DNA of 15,470 nucleotides from Myxococcales bacterium. Its GTDB lineage: Bacteria > Myxococcota > Polyangia > Fen-1088. The notes beneath the pieces were generated by a model that did not search any database, was not told the origin of the DNA, and saw only the letters and a list, made by a program, of their open reading frames with translations. The position numbers and the translations under genes were made by a program. Shown one piece after another: positions 7,001 through 13,480 of this stretch. The stretch is from positions 6,720-22,189 of the forward strand of contig PMCR01000464.1 of the NCBI GenBank assembly GCA_003155465.1. Reading direction: 5' to 3'. How positions within the stretch are numbered: position 1 is the stretch's first letter; each line of letters begins with the position of its first letter.

Positions 7001-9495
7001 GACTGCCCCAAGGGACATGCGGACCGACCTGTGCGTCTGGGTTGAGCTGCACCGCCCCCGCGCTTGCGGCCGGCACGGGCTGCACCATGAGGGTTTGGTT
7101 CAAGCCCACGGGCGCTCTTGGTCTAGCTGGTCGCACCGACACGTTGACGGTTGCCAGCGACAGCGGTGGGCTCAGCGTGCTCACGCTCAGCGCGAACGCC
7201 GTAAGCCAGCTCTCGGCGTCGCCTGCCACGGTCACCTTGGATGCTGCGGCTCGGAATGATGATGCGGCGCCGACCCAGACCGTCACGATTGCGAACCGCG
7301 GGGCAGCCGAAGCCACCCTGAGCTTCCCCTTCCATGACTTCGGCGTCGCCCAGACGGGCAGCGCTGACTTCCGGACGCGGACGGGTACCTGCGGGGCCAC
7401 GCTCGCGGGGGGCGCGACCTGCACGATTGGAGTTCAGATGCATGCCGGTACCCTGGGTACCCGCTCGACGACCATGGTGGTGACGAATACCGACAATGGA
7501 CAGAACGCGATGGTGACGATCACCGGCACGACCGCGGACGCACTCCTACAGTTCGCTCCGGCGAGCGCCGTGGGCCGTTCCTTTGGGACCGTGCGCATGG
7601 GCGATACCTCGCAGGCCATCACGTACACGGTACGCAACGTGGGTGGTCTGACGTCGGGTGGGGTCAGCTTTGGCATCTACGACCAGACCACGCTCGACGG
7701 GGGGACCAAAGTCCCGGGCGCCCAGCATGACAAGGCATCGGACTTCCTCACCACCGGGACGACCTGCGCCGCCGATGGGACGCTCGCTCCAGGGGCAAGC
7801 TGCGACATCAAGCTGGCATTCCATCCCACGCTCGCGTGTGACGGGGGCAGCGGTTGCGGTGTGACAGGACCCAGTCTGGCTGAGTTCCTGGTGGTGAAAG
7901 CGGCACCAGGGACTGATACCGCGGGTCTGATATCAGGGGGTATCACCGCTGGAGCCACGACGGCCAGCGGGGTCGTCTACATCGCCGACGCCAGCGGCAA
8001 GGCCGTGTACGACTTCGGCGTGCCCACGGCAACAGTGACCTTCACCCTGTACAACGGGACCAATGCCGTGTTCCCCGTCCCAGTGACGGCGGACGTAGCC
8101 ATCGCCGATATCGCCGGTCTCGCGGGTACGGTAACGGGTGACGCCGACAGATTCACGATTCCAGCGTCAACCGGGACTGGGACCTGTGCCGGGTTCGGTG
8201 GTGCAGGTGGGGCAATCACATCATTGGCCGCCGCCGGGAACGCCGGCGATCACTGCACCTTCCGGGTGACGTGGACTCCGCCGACCGGGACGCCGACGCG
8301 CGGCACGCGTGCGGTAGTCCTCACGATGGCCGGTGTCAGTGCGAACATGGTCATGTACGCGCGGGTGCTCGGCCAGGCAGTGTTGACGGCCAGACCAGCC
8401 TCACTGGACTTCGGCGTGGTATCGAGGGTGGGCGATGATTCTCCGACGCGGACAGTGACCATAACGAATACCGGCGAGTCGACCACGCCGGCGGATTTGC
8501 AGAGCCCGACCGTGGGGGAAACAACGACTACTGGATGCAGGGGTACTGGTTCGGCGCTTGACCCGGGAGACTTCTGTGTGCTGGTGATTGACGTCCAGCC
8601 AAGCGGCGAAGGGGCAGGGAATGCCGACGTCGTTGTCCGTTGGGGTGGCACGACGACAGCTCAGGATTCGGTCACGATCCACGTCACTTGGGCTGCGGTT
8701 GACCGGAGCCCGGCGGTTATCACCCGACTCCCAACCACGTCGCCCTTGGCCTTCGGATCCATGCCCGTCATGGCGACAAGCGCTCAGACGATACTGACCC
8801 TGAGGAATGCCGCGGGCAACGACCCAACCGGACCGATGACCTTCACAGTCAACAACGCGGACTTCGCGGTCAAGGCGGCAACGGGAACCCACAACTGTGG
8901 TGACCCTGCCTACCTAGCCGACGGGCTCGCGCCAAGCGCTGGGGCCGAGGACTACTGCCGGTTGATTCTGACCTTCACCCCGAGGACCCTTGCCACTCCG
9001 GCCAAGGAAGGCCAGCTCGCGGTGAGGTCCAAGTACGCGGCCAACCTGAATGTCGACTTGACCGGCACCGCGAAAGGGGCGCTCAGCGTGGCTGGCTACG
9101 CGACAGCGACGACTGCTGAGGATCCGCGCAGAAACGGTGGGTGTACCTTCACTGACGCAACCGGAACCGTAACCGCAGTGTGCGACTACGGAACCAGGGG
9201 TGTCACGACGCCGACCACGGCGAACTTCAGATCGGAGACGTACAGCTTCCAGAACGCCGCCGGGAGTCCGGCCACTGGGTTGCTGGAGGCGAAGCTGACA
9301 GGGGCGGATGCCGGGCAGTACAGGATCGTCTATGACACCTGCACGGGAATCAGTCTGCTGAGCACTGATCCTCCGTGCAAGGTGACGGTGCGCTTCTCGC
9401 CCACCAGCAATGGTGACAAGAACGCCGCGAGCTTGGTCGTCAGCGGTATTCCAGGCGACAGCATCGCGGTGAGGCTGAACGGGACAGGGGGCTAG
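4009..9495 (+). CDS. Giant lipoprotein of about 15 tandem choice-of-anchor-D / ASH-type Ig-like repeats
   Basis: The product has 1828 residues. A lipoprotein signal ends in LLGAGC with Cys27, followed by GGSGSS, so export and lipidation (probably outer membrane) are expected. The rest is about 15 beta-sandwich units of 95-150 residues, starting near bases 4198, 4482, 4789, 5107, 5428, 5752, 6070, 6493, 6841, 7204, 7540, 7996, 8383, 8713 and 9079. The core pattern is a 'LDFGTVxVG' strand, 'TVTVTNTGG', a Cys, 'LAPxxxC', 'VxFxPT' and a closing 'VxGxx'. This is the choice-of-anchor-D / ASH (ASPM-SPD-2-Hydin) pattern. Most units have two Cys about 10-20 residues apart, suggesting one disulfide per domain; unit 2 carries four. 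No enzyme domain and no C-terminal sorting tail is visible. A rod-like adhesin or matrix scaffold is likely. Units are diverged in protein sequence and not identical in DNA. The function is unknown. Confidence 0.9.
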   Translation: MTCHRNSDRLLQAACLGLVGILLGAGCGGSGSSPKVPVADASPPGRDGAVDRSSVSGPEVSQLPVLKASPAELIFGEVDVGVVSPEKVVTVSNTGALVALSPTVEGLGFAKSSTTCGTAAATCTISVVFAPTAPGIASGTLTVAAGVTVTLSGIGRTPGTFSATAAGVPATVPVNQSVPFTVTVTATAPLTGLTCTASGADLSVDPTPANTTCTGTMAANIPCTYGFIFKATTAGPKTDTIVCSAGTTVRNVTVTTTAVAPPILTISPNPAPFSATMGETSTVITFNVGNAGGTATGILATAFGGANATEFTATDNKCVVPLVPLASCTIAVVFKPASVGNKVATLTVTDPTPGVTPAVANLTGVAANAPVVSVTGTGNVGDVVVGKPGTTTLTVTNTGGTATGPLTLAAGDPQFVVGGACAAALAPTATCIATVTFTPTTTGTKATLVTVSSGATVLGSGQVQGNGISPPLPASLDMTPVTLDFGTIGVGTSSLPQSFTVTNKGGLPSGVLTVTNAGVGGASQFSSSSTCTGAPLAPAATCQVVVTFKPTVAGNASANFTVSDGTVSSQTRNVVGSSIAAPGVTISCPQSSTFEDTVVGQTSPSLLCTVTNDSASLQPTGALTVAVVGDFATTATTCSASLVPGGQCTVTLVFKPTLKGDRTGTVTVTGTNGGTAPHNLKGAGLGVVEIQEFTFPSSGLDPVLVAGGNYDFGTVSAGATSETSVILAVFVRGRVGNLTVNKAFGSPADFTQGSAAVNLAWTGSTATSVAPCILLTTTEPTPNKMVPYCTVVVSFTPQTRATAKKTGTVTATGADTTATDSATVQGSAGGPISITPSQVTFGTAGMGTAGTEMTLTVCNNSATLDATNANFGIAGTDANDFAVTLDQVSNATIAPRSCVNLAVRLDVPADETAGALRATLTVNATVNSVVESDTATLVGTAAGAPALQALPANLTFEDTAVTDTSAAVTVTVSNTGGVETGGLTFTIPSGSEFTMNTGLPQGTCGPTCASGLSCTAPALAAGTGCTMRVWFKPTGALGLAGRTDTLTVASDSGGLSVLTLSANAVSQLSASPATVTLDAAARNDDAAPTQTVTIANRGAAEATLSFPFHDFGVAQTGSADFRTRTGTCGATLAGGATCTIGVQMHAGTLGTRSTTMVVTNTDNGQNAMVTITGTTADALLQFAPASAVGRSFGTVRMGDTSQAITYTVRNVGGLTSGGVSFGIYDQTTLDGGTKVPGAQHDKASDFLTTGTTCAADGTLAPGASCDIKLAFHPTLACDGGSGCGVTGPSLAEFLVVKAAPGTDTAGLISGGITAGATTASGVVYIADASGKAVYDFGVPTATVTFTLYNGTNAVFPVPVTADVAIADIAGLAGTVTGDADRFTIPASTGTGTCAGFGGAGGAITSLAAAGNAGDHCTFRVTWTPPTGTPTRGTRAVVLTMAGVSANMVMYARVLGQAVLTARPASLDFGVVSRVGDDSPTRTVTITNTGESTTPADLQSPTVGETTTTGCRGTGSALDPGDFCVLVIDVQPSGEGAGNADVVVRWGGTTTAQDSVTIHVTWAAVDRSPAVITRLPTTSPLAFGSMPVMATSAQTILTLRNAAGNDPTGPMTFTVNNADFAVKAATGTHNCGDPAYLADGLAPSAGAEDYCRLILTFTPRTLATPAKEGQLAVRSKYAANLNVDLTGTAKGALSVAGYATATTAEDPRRNGGCTFTDATGTVTAVCDYGTRGVTTPTTANFRSETYSFQNAAGSPATGLLEAKLTGADAGQYRIVYDTCTGISLLSTDPPCKVTVRFSPTSNGDKNAASLVVSGIPGDSIAVRLNGTGG

Positions 9496-9525
9496 CCGGC
9501 CCGGCGGGTAAGAGGGTATGTAACG

Positions 9526-9570
9526 CCGCCCGGGCGTCGGCCGCAAGCCGATTACCGGGCGGTTTTTTTT
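9526..9570 (+). terminator. Strong rho-independent terminator after the ASH-repeat lipoprotein gene
   Basis: Arms CCGCCCGG (9526-9533) and CCGGGCGG (9555-9562) are perfect complements. Inside them TCGGC (9537-9541) pairs with GCCGA (9547-9551) around a 5-nt loop, so the hairpin has two tiers. Eight T residues follow directly (9563-9570). It lies 30 bp after the TAG stop at 9493-9495. Confidence 0.93.
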
Positions 9571-9615
9571 GCTGCGAGGGGAACAGCGGCCCCCGACAGG
9601 CTATAGTACTTCAGC

Positions 9616-10836
9616 TTGTCCGATAGTCTTGCCGCGCCGCCCGAATCCAACCGTTCCCCGTCCCGGTTGAGGGCGCGCCTGCAGGGGGTGCCGCGTGGTT
9701 TTCTCCTGTTCGTGATCGCGGCAACGCTGTATGCCTTTGCGCAAAGCGCGGTCAACTCGGTCTTCAACAACTTCCTCAACGACACCTATTCCATCAGCGA
9801 TTTCCAGCGCGGCATGCTCGAGCTGCCGCGCGAGCTGCCCGGCTTTCTGGTGGTGTTCGTTTCGGCGCTGCTCTACCTCATGAGTTCGCGCCGCCTGGCT
9901 GCCCTGGCCAACCTGCTGTCCGGGCTGGGTATCGCGGGCATTGCGCTCTTTTCCGCGCGTTACGGCGTGATGCTGGCCTGGCTGTTCCTGTTCGGCGTGG
10001 GCCAGCACCTGTTCATGCCGCTCATCCAAAGCATCACCATGGAGTTTGCCAGCGAGGGACAGGCGGGCCGACGGTTGGGCCAGGTCACCGGGGCCAGCAA
10101 CCTGGCGGGCATCGGGGGCAGCCTGTTGATCCTGGTGGGCTTCCGCAGCCTGGGCTTCGGCTTTGGCACCGCCTTCCTAATCGCCGCCGGCAGCTTGTTG
10201 CTGGCGGCCTTGTTCATCCGCGCCATGAAGACAGACCGGCCCCCGGCCACGCGCACCCGCTTCGTCGTGCGGCGCGAGTACAAGCTGTACTACTTGCTGA
10301 GCATCCTGTACGGCACGCGCAAGCAGATCTTCCTGACCTTCTCGCCCTGGGTGCTGGTCACCATCTTCAAGCAGCCAACGCAGACGGTGGCCTCGTTGCT
10401 GTTTGTCGGCGGCCTCATCGGCATCGTGTTCAACCCGCTTCTCGGCCGCGCCATCGATCGGTTGGGCGAGCGCTTTATCCTCATGGCCGAGGCCGCCGTG
10501 CTGATCTTCGTCTGCTTCGGTTACGGCTTTTCGCGCCGTCTGTTTGGCGAACATACGGCTCTGCTAGTGGCCGGTGCCTGCTTCATCCTCGACCAGTTGC
10601 TTATGTCGGTTGGCATGGCCCGCGCCACCTATCTGAAGAAGATCGCAGTGCAGCCCGACGATGTGTCGCAGACATTGATGATGGGCGTGAGCATAGACCA
10701 CCTCTTCTCCATCATCGTCGCCGCCCTGGGCGGGATCATCTGGGTGCGCTGGGGCTACGAGTACGTGTTCCTGCTGGGCGTGGCCATTGCCTGCGTGAAC
10801 CTGGTCTCAGCGTCGCGCGTGCGGATTTCGCGGTGA
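9616..10836 (+). CDS. Major facilitator superfamily (MFS) transporter
   Basis: The 406-residue product has twelve hydrophobic segments, at about 29-50, 75-90, 94-114, 116-140, 158-178, 181-202, 222-251, 257-275, 286-305, 314-335, 355-377 and 380-398. This fits the 6+6 MFS layout, with a basic central loop (203-221) and a GRAIDRLGER-type loop (277-286). PRELPGF (71-77) replaces the usual MFS loop motif. The substrate cannot be read from sequence. The start is uncertain: TTG at 9616 is the longest reading (an in-frame stop lies at 9604-9606) and has no good Shine-Dalgarno, while GTG at 9688 would still keep all membrane segments. A TATAGT box at 9602-9607 could give a nearly leaderless transcript. 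The stop is 8 bp from the convergent cellulase stop; uptake of its products is possible but unproven. Confidence 0.85.
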   Translation: MSDSLAAPPESNRSPSRLRARLQGVPRGFLLFVIAATLYAFAQSAVNSVFNNFLNDTYSISDFQRGMLELPRELPGFLVVFVSALLYLMSSRRLAALANLLSGLGIAGIALFSARYGVMLAWLFLFGVGQHLFMPLIQSITMEFASEGQAGRRLGQVTGASNLAGIGGSLLILVGFRSLGFGFGTAFLIAAGSLLLAALFIRAMKTDRPPATRTRFVVRREYKLYYLLSILYGTRKQIFLTFSPWVLVTIFKQPTQTVASLLFVGGLIGIVFNPLLGRAIDRLGERFILMAEAAVLIFVCFGYGFSRRLFGEHTALLVAGACFILDQLLMSVGMARATYLKKIAVQPDDVSQTLMMGVSIDHLFSIIVAALGGIIWVRWGYEYVFLLGVAIACVNLVSASRVRISR

Positions 10837-10844
10837 GGCCGCCC

Positions 10845-13220
10845 TCACTCAATCAACGGCACGACCTCTTCCTTGCCCTTGCCCTGGCAGGGCGGCTGCT
10901 TGCCGAAGATCAACTCGCCCGAACTGTAGACCGGAATGTACGGGGTCTTTGTCGAGGTGGAATTGAGGTCGGTGTGGCTCCAGTCGTTGCCGGCATTCCA
11001 CACGCAGCCCTGTCCGTTGGTCACGCCAATCTGGAGGATGAGCGTGGGGGGGCCGTGCAGCTTCACCATCTCACCCCAGAACTCGTAGCCCTCCCAGCCT
11101 AGCTCGACATAGTAGGTGCTGGTGGGTTTGCCGTTCTCGTCGTTGCCGCAGTACTTGATGTCGCTGATCTGGGTCGGCTGGCCAAACTCATTTGCGCCCC
11201 GGTCGTAGATGAGCGAAGCCTGGATCTCCTCGGGCTTGGGCGGGTTTCGTTCGCCGATGTCGAAGTAGTAGCGGGCCGAGAGATGGGTGTCATAGCGCGG
11301 GGGATGGATCGATTCGTTCATCATCGTGATTTCGATCTGCGAGGTGCACGCGGTGTCGGAGTTGACCTTGCCACGGGTGTAGAACTCGTCGATGTCAGGC
11401 TCGACCGGGGGGAAGTTTTTCAGCGGGCACTGCCCCTTGCCGTTGGCCAGGTAGAGACCGGCCAGGGCCGCCAGCATGGAGGCGTTGTAGTCGATGGTGA
11501 TTTCATTGGCGCCGAAGTCGCAGCGGCTGTCGACATGATGGTCGTCTCCGTCCGGGCCGTTGACCAGGGCGCCCCAGACGATGTGGCGATTGTCGACCGG
11601 CTTGTCGCACTCGCCGTAGATCGAGGCATGGCTGGCGGCGTGATGGGGCTGCTTGGCGTACTTGTCCGAGTAGCCCATCACGTAGGACGTGCCGAGCGGA
11701 TTCGCGCCGAGAAGGTAGTTCATCTGCGACGTGGCCCAGGTCACGAAACTGGGTTCGGGGAAGTGCTTGTTGTAGACGAGAGCGATAAACTGGCCCGCCG
11801 AGTTGTAGCGGCCCGAGCCGTAGGTAGAGAGCACGCTGAACCTCGCCGGGCTCTCTGCGACCTGGCCGTTGGTCCACTTGCTGCTGTCAGCATAGGCCAC
11901 TTCTTTGAACCCCTTCGCGATGCTGGTCCAGTCGGCCGGTAGCGTGCCCTTGGCCTGCTTCTGGTCGAGTGCCGTGGCCATCTTGAGGAAGACGCCCGAG
12001 CGCAACGAGTTCCAGCAATGGGTCCAGCCCTCGCTCCAGGCCACGCCCCAGTCTCCCGCCGCGAAGCCGCCGTCGCCGAAGCGCATGATCCAGCCGGTGT
12101 GGGTACTGCCGCCGCCATCGAAGGTATCGCGCAGGTACTGCTCATTGCCGGTGGCTTCGTAAAGGTTGAGCGCGGCCCAGGCAAGATCGTCGTACGAGTA
12201 TTCCGACTCGTAGAGCCCGCCGCTGTCGCTGGACTTGCTGTCCGGGTACCTGGCCGCCAACTGGTACAGCGCCTCGGCATAGTCGAGGCACCGGCTGGCG
12301 TACGCGGCGTCCGAGTCCTTGAACACCTGGCTGATCTGGGCCAACGCAGCCGCGGCCGAAGCGGTGACGTCAGCGGCGGGTTTCTCGTCGGTGGAAAAGT
12401 AGGCCATGCGGGGACAGAAGCTGGGCCGGCGCAGTTCGGGCGGCATCCATCCGCAGGTGTGGTCGTTGGGTCCGCCCACCTGGTGGGCAAAGGCGATCAC
12501 GCGTCCGCTCGGGTCGCGGAATGTGCTGCGCATGAAGTAGTCGCCGAACAGCTTGAGCAGCACAAGCAGCTCACCCTCAAGGCCCGTGCTCTGGTAGGCC
12601 TCGGGGAATTCCAGCCAACTCCAGGCCATGGTGGAAGCGGAGAAGGCACTGGTCAGTCCGAACTTGATGAAGTCGCCCGCGTCGTGAAACCCGCCGCCGA
12701 CGTCGATGGTGCCGTCGCCGTCGGGGTCGAGCACGGCGCGGTTGGCGCTGATGAAGGCGTCCGACATGTCGACGCCGTTGCCGCTTGCGCCGCTGCTGTT
12801 TGGATCGACGTGCGAAAGCGGGATCTTCGCGTCGTGCTGGTGGGCCGGGCCGCGCCACTGGATGTAGGTGCAAGTCTGGACGCCGCCCAACTCGTTGGCG
12901 TGGAAGAACCACAGCGCCTTTTGCAGCGCTTCGGCCCACTTCCCCGAGTCGCCGGTGCAGGCGTATTGCTGGGGAAACAACCTCTGTTTGCAGGCGTAGG
13001 CTGGCTTCTGTCCGGGGCCGAGTTGGCTCTTGCCGCCGCCATCGCCAACTGTCAGAGGGATGCTCTGGCCATCGCGGGTCCATCCCCCGTCGCCATAGCC
13101 GGCCCCAGCCGATCCTCCGCTCGATCCTGAACCGGCCACTCCCGCGCCATGACAGCCCACCTGCTCCAGAGCGCAGAGGGCTGCGGCAAGGAGAAAGCGA
13201 GACGGCGGGGAGAAGGTCAT
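10845..13220 (-). CDS. Secreted or lipid-anchored GH9 cellulase with C-terminal CBM3-like module
   Basis: Numbered from the ATG at 13218-13220, the product has 791 residues. It should hydrolyse beta-1,4-glucan outside the cell. The leader (1-22) ends LEQVGC with Cys23, a weak lipobox, then a Gly/Ser linker, so it is a lipoprotein or Sec-secreted. GH9 marks: GGFHDAGDFIKF with D180 and D183 (water-activating Asp pair), the WMPPE region, EGWTHCWNS, PHHAASHAS (526-527 HH), and D564...DFGANE with general-acid E573 before DYNA. Residues about 625-775 resemble CBM3 (ARYYFDIGE, WNAGNDWSH, TPYIPVYSSGELIFG), as in theme-B GH9-CBM3c enzymes. Oddities: Arg normally after PHH is Ala, and DPDGDGTID (165-173) resembles a Ca-binding loop. 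An alternative TTG start at 13274 would add 18 residues. No clear Shine-Dalgarno was seen. Endo- versus processive activity cannot be told. Confidence 0.9.
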   Translation of the reverse strand: MTFSPPSRFLLAAALCALEQVGCHGAGVAGSGSSGGSAGAGYGDGGWTRDGQSIPLTVGDGGGKSQLGPGQKPAYACKQRLFPQQYACTGDSGKWAEALQKALWFFHANELGGVQTCTYIQWRGPAHQHDAKIPLSHVDPNSSGASGNGVDMSDAFISANRAVLDPDGDGTIDVGGGFHDAGDFIKFGLTSAFSASTMAWSWLEFPEAYQSTGLEGELLVLLKLFGDYFMRSTFRDPSGRVIAFAHQVGGPNDHTCGWMPPELRRPSFCPRMAYFSTDEKPAADVTASAAAALAQISQVFKDSDAAYASRCLDYAEALYQLAARYPDSKSSDSGGLYESEYSYDDLAWAALNLYEATGNEQYLRDTFDGGGSTHTGWIMRFGDGGFAAGDWGVAWSEGWTHCWNSLRSGVFLKMATALDQKQAKGTLPADWTSIAKGFKEVAYADSSKWTNGQVAESPARFSVLSTYGSGRYNSAGQFIALVYNKHFPEPSFVTWATSQMNYLLGANPLGTSYVMGYSDKYAKQPHHAASHASIYGECDKPVDNRHIVWGALVNGPDGDDHHVDSRCDFGANEITIDYNASMLAALAGLYLANGKGQCPLKNFPPVEPDIDEFYTRGKVNSDTACTSQIEITMMNESIHPPRYDTHLSARYYFDIGERNPPKPEEIQASLIYDRGANEFGQPTQISDIKYCGNDENGKPTSTYYVELGWEGYEFWGEMVKLHGPPTLILQIGVTNGQGCVWNAGNDWSHTDLNSTSTKTPYIPVYSSGELIFGKQPPCQGKGKEEVVPLIE

Positions 13221-13253
13221 GATGTCTGCCAAGATGGTGCCGGGTTGTGCGGC

Positions 13254-13288
13254 CCGGAAGGCAACACCAGACAAGGCCTTGCTTCCGG
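13254..13288 (-). repeat. Inverted repeat in the cellulase leader (possible operator or mRNA hairpin)
   Basis: CCGGAAG (13254-13260) and CTTCCGG (13282-13288) are exact complements. After one bulged G they are extended by CAA (13262-13264) with TTG (13279-13281), giving ten pairs around a 14-nt loop. It lies 33 bp upstream of the cellulase ATG. The loop overlaps the 10-bp palindrome CAAGGCCTTG (13272-13281). No T tract follows on the minus strand, so an operator or leader structure is likelier than a terminator. Confidence 0.45.
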
Positions 13289-13290
13289 AT

Positions 13291-13313
13291 CGCGGCGGGC
13301 TAGCCCCGCTGCG
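13291..13313. repeat. Hairpin with GGGCTAGCCC core upstream of the cellulase gene
   Basis: The 10-bp perfect palindrome GGGCTAGCCC (13297-13306) forms an inner 3-bp stem with a CTAG loop. Past one bulged C (13307), bases 13291-13296 pair with 13308-13313, including one G-T wobble. No T tract follows on either strand. The role is unknown. Confidence 0.4.
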
Positions 13314-13319
13314 ACCTCT

Positions 13320-13379
13320 TCACACCCAGCGCTGACAATTCGGGAAAGGCGGGCCCTGCGCGCCGCCATTCGGGTGTGA
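13320..13379. repeat. Nested inverted and direct repeats between the cellulase and DUF2330 genes
   Basis: Outer arms TCACACCC (13320-13327) and GGGTGTGA (13372-13379) are exact complements. Inside, GGCGG (13348-13352) pairs with CCGCC (13363-13367). The heptamer ATTCGGG occurs twice in direct orientation (13338-13344 and 13368-13374). Without a T tract this is not a classic terminator; a regulator-binding site is possible. Confidence 0.4.
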
Positions 13380-13449
13380 GGAAATCGCCGATGTCTATAT
13401 GCGGCAGAGTCCCAAGGAAGCCTGCTGACGGTTCTGCGTCAAGGGGAAG

Positions 13450-13470
13450 TTGTGAAGGCCGACTTCACGA
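13450..13470 (-). terminator. Stem-loop just after the DUF2330 gene (weak terminator candidate)
   Basis: TTGTGAAG (13450-13457) pairs with CTTCACGA (13463-13470) around GCCGA, eight pairs including one wobble. In minus-strand terms it starts about 10 nt after the TAG stop (13481-13483). No U tract follows, so it may only stabilise the mRNA end or assist factor-dependent termination. An overlapping palindrome ACTTC-AC-GAAGT (13462-13473) offers an alternative fold. Confidence 0.3.
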
Positions 13471-13480
13471 AGTGCCCAAA

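Noticed and set aside
12018..13130. Plus-strand open frame of 370 codons opposite the cellulase gene
   Set aside because: The minus-strand frame has clear GH9 catalytic motifs; the plus frame is a Val/Ala/Gly-rich shadow without motifs.
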